Shown here: positions 56,900 through 64,000 of the stretch, piece after piece
How the letters are laid out: each line of letters starts with the position of its first letter
Numbering within the stretch: position 1 is the first letter of the stretch
Assembly: GCA_036346275.1 (NCBI GenBank)
Contig: CM070715.1
Span: 76,123,667 to 76,187,666, forward strand
Length of the DNA: 64,000 nt
Source of the DNA: Otatea glauca
Taxonomy: Eukaryota > Streptophyta > Magnoliopsida > Poales > Poaceae
Direction of reading: 5' to 3'
Notes under the pieces: model-generated
What the model was told of the DNA's origin: nothing
Databases searched by the model: none
What the model saw: only the letters and a program-made list of their open reading frames with translations
Position numbers and translations under genes: made by a program

Positions 56900-57900
56900 G
56901 ATCATGTGTTGATCATCACAAGGCTAAGCTTGGTTTATGCTTTGTGTTTGCAAAATGTGTTTTTGCAAAGTATTGATTTGTTATTTGCAAATGTGTTTTG
57001 CAAATAAGCTGATAGTTATGAGGTTTGATCCTAGAGCATGTGTTGGCATTTGCAAATGTGTTTTGCAAAGTGTCGGGATCATGTGTTGGTCCTTACATGG
57101 CTAAGAGGATTGATCTTATAAGTTCTTGGTTTATTTGCGAATGTGTTTTGCAAATAAGTTGGAGTTGTTATTTGCAAATGAACTTGAGATTATGGGTTTC
57201 GATCCTAGAGCATGTGAATAGGGTTTGCAAATGTGTTTTGCAAATTGACTTGATCATGTGTTGATCATCACATGGCTAAGAGGATTGATCTCATAAGTTC
57301 TTGGTTTATTTGCAAATGTGTTTTGCAAATAAGTTGGAGTTGTTATTTGCAAATGTGTTTTGCAAATGAACTTGAGATTATGGGTTTCGATCCTAGAGCA
57401 TGTGAATAGGGTTTGCAAATGTGTTTTGCAAATTGACTTGATCATGTGTTGATCATCACATGGCTAAGAGGATTGATCTCATAAGTTCTTGGTTTATTTG
57501 CAAATGTGTTTTGCAAATGTGTTTTGCAAATGAACTTGAGATTATGGGTTTCGATCCTAGAGCATGTGAATAGGGTTTGCAAATGTGTTTTGCAAATTGA
57601 CTTGATCATGTGTTGATCATCACATGGCTAAGAGGATTCATCTCATAAGTTCTTGGTTTATTTGCAAATGTGTTTTGCAAATAAGTTATGCTTAATGAGA
57701 TTCTTTGGAGTATGTGATTAACATGTGCAAATGTGTTTTGCATAGTGTTATGATCATGTGTTGATCCTCACATAGCTCAAAGAATGAATCTTTAATGAAT
57801 TGGAGAAAAGTTTTTGAGAAAAACAGTGTTTTTTCCCCAAGGCCAGTCGTACCGTCCATATAGGACCGGTAGTACCGCTTATGGGAGCGTTACTGTCGCT
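56900..57900 (+). repeat. Tandem array of ~150-190 bp units in the LTR
   Basis: GATCATGTGTTG starts repeat units at 56900, 57077, 57252, 57440, 57604 and 57752, giving spacings of 177, 175, 188, 164 and 148 bp. Each unit carries CATGGCTAAGAGGATTGATC, a run of TTTGCAAATGTGTTTTGCAAA-type hairpins (given as arms TTTGCAAA around TGTGT in spirit) and GATCCTAGAGCATGTG. The equivalent region of LTR copy 1 has about three units, so the array expanded in this lineage or contracted in the other. Confidence 0.8.
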
Positions 57901-58330
57901 TGGCCCGTACTACCTCACTTGTAAGGCCGGTAGCACCGAGGGTCCGGTGCTACCGCAGTTTGGCCGGTAGCACCGGACGGAAGGCCGGTGCTACCGTCTC
58001 TCTGGTCGGTGTCGAAATTCCAGAGAGGGATGTTTTTGGGCGGATTGACAGTCCGGTGCTACCGCCCATGGTAGCCCGGTAGCACCGGAGGTTCGGTCCG
58101 GTGCTACCGCTCCTCTGGCCGGTGTGAAAATTCCAGAGGAGGTGTTTTTGTGTTCGGTTTGGATTCGGTGGTACTGGGGTGAAGACCGGTGCTACCGCCC
58201 GAGCGGTAGCACCGCTCCCAGTTGGCCGGTGCTACCGGATTTCCTGCAACAGCTAGTTTTGTAGCCGTTGGCAAGGAGGCCAGTGCTACCGGTCCCAGTT
58301 GGGCAGTAGCACCGGGAATTCTGGTTTTGT
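57840..58330 (+). repeat. GGTGCTACCG/CGGTAGCACC palindrome cluster of the 3.86 kb LTR
   Basis: About ten copies of the 10-mer in alternating orientation lie in 490 bp, for example CCGGTAGCACCG (57943), TCCGGTGCTACCG (57953), CCGGTAGCACCGG (57963) and CCGGTGCTACCG (57983). ATTCCAGAGAGG and ATTCCAGAGGAGG recur between them. The cluster ends just upstream of the promoter. Confidence 0.85.
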
Positions 58331-58345
58331 CCAGAATTTCCCCCC

Positions 58346-58377
58346 AACGGCTAGTTTTGGCTTGGAGGCTATAAAAG
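58346..58377 (+). promoter_or_regulatory. Core promoter of the 3.86 kb LTR
   Basis: AACGGCTAGTTTTGG is followed by GGAGGCTATAAAAGGAGGCC, with the TATA box at 58369-58377. Transcription would begin near 58400, placing the CTAATTGCA and GTGCA hairpins in the R/U5 part of the transcript. Confidence 0.7.
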
Positions 58378-59202
58378 GAGGCCTTGGGGGGCAAGGGCAG
58401 TGGTGGTTGCTGTTGCTAGAGCATTTGGGTGTTTGTAGGAGTTGAGTGCATGTGTTGCCCTCTTCAATTTGCTTCTTTAGCTAGTGTGAGCATCTAATTG
58501 CATGTGTTGCAATTAGGAGAGGATTGAGAGCCTCTTGTGCATGTGTTGTACTTGAGGAGGATCCTAGTGCATGTGTTGCACTTAGGAGGTCACCGGAGTG
58601 CATGTGTTGCACTAGGTGAGGTTCAAGCTGGAAGGCTTGACTTGTTACTCTTGGTGTTTGCCGACACCTAGACGGCGTAGCGGCATCGTGCGCGAGAGCT
58701 CTCAACAGAGGTTTTGAGAAGTCCCGGCAAAGTTTGTGAAGGTTGGAGCTCGCCTACCCGGGAGGAAAAAGGAGCTACCACTAGTGGATTTGAGGTGGGT
58801 GCTCAATTCGTGGAGCCGGTCCAATGTGTTTGGGCTAACGTCAACGTGGACTAGGGGAGACCGGCAAGTCTCTGAACACCACGATAAAAAGTATCGTGTC
58901 TCTTGTGCTTGCATTGTGTTTGTTATTTATGTTTAAGCAATTTATATTCATAGAATTAAATTGATTGATTGCTTGTCTTTAGAATTGCATATTCTTGTTA
59001 GAGATATAATTAGTTAGTGCACATAGTGAGCCTAGTTGTTTTAGGCTTTAATTGTCAAAACCTTAGTTTATCGCTTCCGCATTAATACTTGTTAAGGTTT
59101 TGGCATAAGGATAATTAGGGGTGAATTGCTTTGTAGAAATTAGTAGAGAGATTTTAAAAGCCGCCTATTCACCCCCCTCTAGTCGGCATCCTTGACCTTA
59201 CA

Positions 59203-60310
59203 CCTGCTCCAGTTCCACGACCTCGCCGCTCACCAACGCGCTCCCGGCGGGGAACATCTACGCCTTCGGCTGCCTTGCCAAGCCACTGCCCTCGTCCTCT
59301 GCCACAGGCCCACAGCCACCCCACCACCTTCGCCCCCGCCCCGCGCCGTCGCCCTTGCTCTCCGCCCCTCCCGGTCAAGCTCCACCACCAGATCTAAGCT
59401 CCTCCCCTCTGGCTGTATAGTTGAAGTTTCTTCTTAAAAATTTAGTTGAAGTTTCTTCTTTAAAATGGTGTTCTAACTGATATAGCTAGTATGCATTAAA
59501 TTGGAAATAGCTAATTTGATCAGTGGACTAACATCTTATGAATTATCTATCTTATATTCCATGCCTGATGCTGCATTTTTGTTTTTGATCCCATAATGTG
59601 GAGATGGCATTTGTACTGCATTGCATCTCAAGCTGTCAACCTCAGTAGAGTAGGGTGATTGTTGTGCTGGATAGAACAGATAAAACTTTGATTGATTTTG
59701 AACTTTCACAGATAAAATTGCTGGTTAGTCCCTTTATTAATTGCTAACAACTAGTTCAGGACAGCAAACACTCGGAGAAGAATTTGTTCATGTGTTGTGA
59801 GTACAATGTTCTGGGAGTAGAAAACTATTGTTGAATGATTGAAGTTCAGTTCAATATTGTTGGCTAAAAGCAGCAACACTGTTCAGTATAAGTTCAGTTC
59901 AAGAAGTTAGTTTCTTTACGAAAGCACAAAATGTTTGTTGTTTACTACAACATGAACAAAAGAATTGAACTAGGTTGTAATACAACAATGTCCTCAACAA
60001 CAGTTGATATGCCTTCGAAAAGAGTTCATCTTCTTTTTAAAAAAGAAATCGACTGATTATGGTATGTTTTTGGCGTGCGAACACATTAGGTTAATTCTAC
60101 GTGTCGAATATCCTGATATATTCCATGAATGATGCCTAGGTTTGATGTATTTATTTGTGTTCAACCTAATTAGTCTTGAATTACCACACCGATGTGTTCT
60201 GTTTATGTGCTTTGTTTTCTGGGCTTACAGTGTCCTTAAATTGACTAGTAGAGCTATTAACAATATGTTAAGCTGAAGAGTCTCTGAGCATAGAAAATCA
60301 ACCGAGGAGC
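59203..60310 (+). other. Leader and upstream region of the outer hAT gene
   Basis: 59203-59420 is GC-rich and continues the tract cut at 49441. 59430-60310 is AT-rich with no supported coding sequence and looks like intron or leader. GTTGAAGTTTCTTCTT is tandemly duplicated at about 59420-59460. Confidence 0.45.
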
Positions 60311-62790
60311 ATGGAGTCAAAAAATAAAGAAGTGAAGCTGAGTCAGTCTTGTGGCTCCGATTCTGCTTCACGCTCCACATCGATAGCAGCGGCGAACCGT
60401 GGAAAGCCTCGAAGATCCAGTCCTCCACTGCTTCCCCTGCTCCCTCATCTACGCCCACATCGGTGAGTAAGGTATGGAAATGAACTGATTGTGCCACCAA
60501 ATTTCTAATCAGTGAGCAAAGTAATGGTAGGACATTATATATTGCTCTTTTATTTTGTATGTGTAGGCCAATGATGAATTTGTATATGAGGAAGATGAGT
60601 ACAATATGACTGATGTTATGTTTGAGAGTGAACCTTCTCATATTGAGCAATATGGGGTGTCTGATGGTGGTGAGCACTCTGGCTCTGGGTCTCCCAAGCG
60701 AAATAGAAGAGACAAGGAAATCAAGCAATCCATTATCTCCCAAGAGTGCGAAGAAAGTGAGAGGAAAGCGTGCAGCTTGTTGGAAGCATTTTAAGGTGGT
60801 CCAAGCTGTATCGAAGAGGGAGCTAGTGAAGACCGTTGAGAAGGCTAAGTGCAGATATTGTGGTGCTCTGTTTGCTTACTCTCAAGGGGGACAAACTTAG
60901 CTTAATTAGGCATTTGCCATAGTGTACACCCTACATGAACTTGAAGGGAAGGCAGCTAGCTCAATGTACACTCAACTATAATCCCGACACGCCAGGTTCA
61001 TCTCTTACAATTGTTCCTACTGAATATGATCATGAGGAAACCCGTAGGCTCATTGCTAAGATGATAGTTGTGCATGAATATCTTTTTCGGATGGTAGAGC
61101 ACACATGGCTTAATGTCTTGATGAGATGTATGAATGCATCGTACAAGTTCATTGGTAGGAAGACCATATGAAGTGAATGCATAAATGTTTATGAATCTGA
61201 AAAATAACTCCTTAGGAAGAGTCTTAAGATTGTTGAGAGTATTAGTTTGACATGTGATTTATGGACATTGAACCAAAATCTTTTCTACATGGCTTTGGTG
61301 GCGCACTACATAGATCCTGATTGGGTTATGCAATGCCGTATTTTGAACTTCATTGAGTTAGATCCACCAAACACAGGGAACATCATAGCTCAAACAATGT
61401 TTGAATGTATAGCTGAATGAAAAATAAAAGACAAGATCATAACAATCACTCTTGATAATGCTGCATCAAATGATGTTGCTACTAGGATTTTGATGTCCAA
61501 GTTCATTGCTTGGAAAATAGCAGGCTTTATTCCTAATTACTTTCATGTTCACTGTTGTACTCACATAATCAATTTGGTAGTGAATGATGGCTTTCAACCA
61601 TTGCAACCATTGATAGCCAAGCTCAGGGAAACTATGAAATATCTTAAGAAGTCACCATCTCGTATGTACAAATTCCTGGAAGTTTGTAAATCCATTAATC
61701 TGAAAATTGGAGCAGGGTTGTTTCTAGATGTGTCCACAAGGTGGAGTTCAACATATAAAATGTTTGATGCTTGCATTCCCTATAGGGCTGCTTTCACTGA
61801 GTATGGTGATATTGATATGAATTAGAAGTGGGAGACTTCTTATCAAGATTGGACATTATAGAGCAAAATTCAGCCAATCTTGACTGCATTTGCTAAGGTA
61901 ACTAAGGTATTATCAGGATCTGTATACCCCACTGCAAATATTTTCTATCCTTACATAGTGAATGTTAAGATTGCATTAGTAGCTGCATGTAATTCTGGAG
62001 ATGAGCATATGAACAAGATGAGACAAGCCATGCTAGACAAGTTTGATAAATATTGGGAGGAAAAGAACAATGTTATAGTTATTGCTACTATTCTTGATCC
62101 TAGATTTAAGATGAGATTTGTTAGTTACTGTTTTAAAATGATGTTTAGTGAGAGGAAGGCCCTTATTGAGGAAAATGATGTCAGATGTGAGTTGTATGAT
62201 CTATATGGTATTTATGAGGCTGAACATCACCACAACAAGGTTGCCAGTGGAAGGGCTGAGTCATCTTCAGGTTTGCAAACAAGGACCTCAGTAGCCACAG
62301 TGCCAAGTGGGTTTCAATCCTTTCTGCGAGAGACAGCTACAGAGCCATCTAAGTCAGAATTGCTCATCTATTTAGATGAACCAAACCATCCTCCAGAGGA
62401 CTCAAAGTTTGTATTACTTGATTGGTGAAAGTTGAATGCTCATAGGTTCCCTGTTGTGTCAAAGATGGCAAAAAAATTTCTTGACTATACCTGCTACCAG
62501 TGTCTCATCAGAGTCTACTTTCAGTACTGGAGGTAGAGTTCTTGATGATTATCATAGTGCTTTGCGCCTATCAATGGTTGAGGCATTATTATGTGCTTCT
62601 AGCTTCATCTGAGAATCCAAAAATGACAACAAACCTCCAATGACAATGGTATGGGTGTCCTCTTTTAGTCTTCCATATAGCTTTGTTAAATATTGTCTAA
62701 CTTAAACACCATTTTCATTTGCAGGAAGATGACAACGAAGATGACGTTGAATTGGTACCATTTCCTAATAGCTTGGTGGAAAGCAGCTAG
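60311..62790 (+). pseudogene. BED-finger hAT transposase, outer element
   Basis: A first exon (to about 60462, donor ACATCG/GTGAGTAAG) and an acceptor (TGTGTAG at 60566) join to give TASPAPSSTPTS leading into ANDEFVYEEDEYN. Then come a BED zinc finger (CWKHFKVV, AKCRYCGALFAYS; about 60770-60890), EETRRLIAKMIVVHEYLFRM, SLTCDLWTLNQ (about 61250), ITLDNAASNDV, FHVHCCTHIINLVVNDG, LDVSTRWSSTYKM, IATILDPRFKMRF, and the dimerisation block SSESTFSTGGRVLDDYHSAL with VEALLCASSFI (about 62500-62610). At least two frameshifts and several stops (for example 61169, 61419, 61823) disable it. It differs from the Ac-like transposase nested upstream: the BED and DUF4413-type regions place it in another hAT clade. 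Confidence 0.85.
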
Positions 62791-64000
62791 TCTGCCAAGA
62801 GTGAGATGAATTCATTCTCATCAAATGTGCTGTATTTATTTAACTGTCCCTCTTTTATTGTCATCAAATGTGCTATTTTAGCCCCTTGCTTTGCTTTGTT
62901 GTGTGATAATTTACTAAATGAAGCTTATAAGACCTTAGTTGTAGCAGAGGTAGCATATCACAGTGATATAAGCAAATCTAGATATTTTTCTTCTTATCCA
63001 TGCTTTTGCTACAGTTTACCATTTTTCCAAGTACAATTGTAATAATGAACTTCATGTGATTTTGAAGAATGCTGATTCCATCTTTGCATTGTTTTTTTGT
63101 ACATTTGGGGCTATAAACCTAGTTAGTTCTGCTAAAATTAATTGATTTTGTTTACAAGAAAATTGTATTATCTCATATACAATCCCAATTATCGAGCTTA
63201 TATGCACTTCTATTGGTACCATGTCTTGAGGACACGCTGGGCTACTTCGTTGATATGGAACCTTCTATTCTTAGTAAAACAAAAGGCTTTGTTGGATTTT
63301 TTACATTTTTCTTTACTATGCTACTTCTAGGTTAGTTTTAGTTGGTTTAATTGGTTATTTTATTGTTTGCTTCCATCTCATTTCTTATTTGGGGGTAAAG
63401 AGGAAGCCTCAAATAGCTGACGTTCTGTGACATTTTCCATTATAGGGCATTGGTCTGAATTTCCATCTTCCTGAAGAATACTTCGGTTCCTAGAGTCCAT
63501 GACCAAGTACATTAAGCGGTGAGTATGATGGTTTACCATTGGTCAGGGGTTTGTCGTGTTCGTAAGATGGCAATACCATAGTTGTTCTGATGTGGAAATC
63601 TAGCACAAAATCCACTGTTTGCTACCATTCTTATCGTAGAGTATTTTTTTGTATATAAATTTTAGTTCTTCTCTTGATTGCAGGTTCTCCATCAGGTGGC
63701 AGCAGTGTTAGTCTTCGTACTATCTCAACTAGTTTCCCATGGTTGATGAGTTTGTTCCTAGTTTTGTGGTCTGTATTGGCATAAGAATTCAACATGCTAG
63801 ACATGTTTTTCCTTATCCTACATTAGATGATTTGCACCTATGATGATCTTTGTTGGTGATGTAATCACTGCGTATTTCATCAGCATTTGTTTTTGTTGTG
63901 TATTGGTGTCAATCAGTATTGCACCAGTATATTTTATTTGGACTTTGTGTTGTACTTGAGCAAGACAAACACACTTCATGCTGTTATTTGGACTTATTAG
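62791..64000. other. 3' region of the outer hAT, nothing else recognised
   Basis: AT-rich sequence after the transposase end. TGTCCCTCTTTTATTGTCATCAAATGTGCT partly duplicates the adjacent CATCAAATGTGCTGTATTT. No terminus matching TAGAGGTGAAAAA, no RNA gene and no host gene could be supported before the window ends. Confidence 0.45.

Larger units (their letters stand above)
55348..58620 (+). repeat. Hairpin family with constant TGTGT loop, LTR copy 2
   Basis: Hairpins with the same loop as in LTR copy 1: TCATCA/TGATGA (56295-56311), TTCATCA/TGATGAA (56576-56594), TTTGCAAAA/TTTTGCAAA (56947-56969), TTATTTGCAAA/TTTGCAAATAA (56981-57007), CTAATTGCA/TGCAATTAG (58494-58516) and AGTGCA/TGCACT (two near 58570-58610). 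GTTCATCA/TGGTGAAC (56355-56375) keeps pairing only through a G-T pair. Confidence 0.85.
49442..59202 (+). mobile_element. Solo LTR, Sirevirus-type, 3.86 kb, split by an Ac-like insertion
   Basis: CCTGC at 49437-49441 and at 59203-59207 is a perfect 5 bp target duplication. The LTR starts TGTAAG (49442-49447), is interrupted by the hAT element, and continues from 55348 (the TGTAAG at 55342-55347 is the duplicated target) to CTTACA at 59202. TGTAAG/CTTACA are inverted LTR ends. Net length is 3861 bp, long for a Copia-type LTR. It carries TGTGT-loop hairpins, a ~150-190 bp tandem array, a GGTGCTACCG palindrome cluster, a TATA box (58369) and the CCGCCTATTCACCCCC, CTCTAGTCGGCATCC end signature. 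No primer-binding site or coding region is attached. Confidence 0.92.
49076..64000 (+). mobile_element. Outer hAT element, interrupted by nested insertions; right end not seen
   Basis: TAGAGGTGAAAAAATTCG at 49076 is hAT-terminus-like, and is followed by subterminal repeats of AACTCG/CGAGTT and TTAACGAG (49115-49215). A GC-rich leader-like tract (49230-49441) is cut by the solo LTR and resumes at 59203-59430. A plus-strand BED/hAT transposase pseudogene lies at 60311-62790. This order (terminus, subterminal repeats, GC-rich leader, gene) is that of Ac-type elements. The right terminus and target duplication were not found before the window end, so the extent is a proposal. Confidence 0.4.

Noticed and set aside
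56900..57900. CRISPR-like look of regularly spaced short repeats
   Set aside because: The repeats are hairpins inside tandem 150-190 bp LTR units with homologous spacers in a plant genome; no cas genes and no unique spacers.
49442..59202. Reading the TGTAAG at 55342 as the true LTR start with CTAGC as target duplication
   Set aside because: CTAGC does not match the downstream CCTGC. Removing the hAT and its duplicated 8 bp restores a perfect CCTGC/CCTGC pair.

Overview
The window is nuclear DNA of a grass-like monocot: mostly nested transposable elements, with two apparently intact host genes. The evidence for a grass is a compact GC-rich single-exon oleosin, a many-exon WD40 gene with canonical GT-AG introns, Tourist- and Stowaway-type MITEs, Sirevirus-type LTRs, and Ac-like hAT and MuDR-like elements. 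No species can be named from the sequence alone. A 100-N assembly gap lies at 1024-1123.

Layout. 1-340 is a reversed fragment of a Sirevirus-type LTR. 1124-8078 is a decayed Ty3/Gypsy element on the minus strand, with gag, protease, RT, RNase H and integrase in that order, cut by the gap. It abuts a 5'-truncated 3.1 kb LTR (8079-11194). 11195-13990 holds short degenerate repeats and a roughly 680 bp fold-back. 13995-21860 is a tau-class glutathione S-transferase gene split into two fragments by a minus-strand Copia element (14290-19766) and an older Copia remnant. 21940-26374 holds non-autonomous DNA elements. 26375-33061 is a second copy of the same Copia family, on the plus strand. The oleosin gene (33905-34384, minus) and the CDT2-like gene (40592-43749, minus, 15 exons, 523 residues) flank a MuDR-like pseudogene (36848-38901). 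44850-45935 is a broken BED/DUF659 hAT gene. 46278-48219 is a solo LTR with a perfect target duplication.

The last 15 kb is a three-level nest. A hAT element opens near 49076 and its broken transposase lies at 60311-62790. It was hit by a 3.86 kb LTR, now solo (49442-59202, duplication CCTGC). That LTR was hit six bases after its start by a 5.9 kb Ac-like hAT (49448-55339, duplication GCTGTAAG).

Host genes: the oleosin coats seed oil bodies and has ABRE and RY motifs upstream. The WD40 gene is the likely substrate receptor of a CUL4-DDB1 ubiquitin ligase, with two WDxR motifs, a C-terminal PIP-like motif and E2F-type sites upstream. The most unusual structure is a family of more than twenty short hairpins in the long LTRs: the loop is nearly always TGTGT while the arms differ from site to site and keep their pairing.
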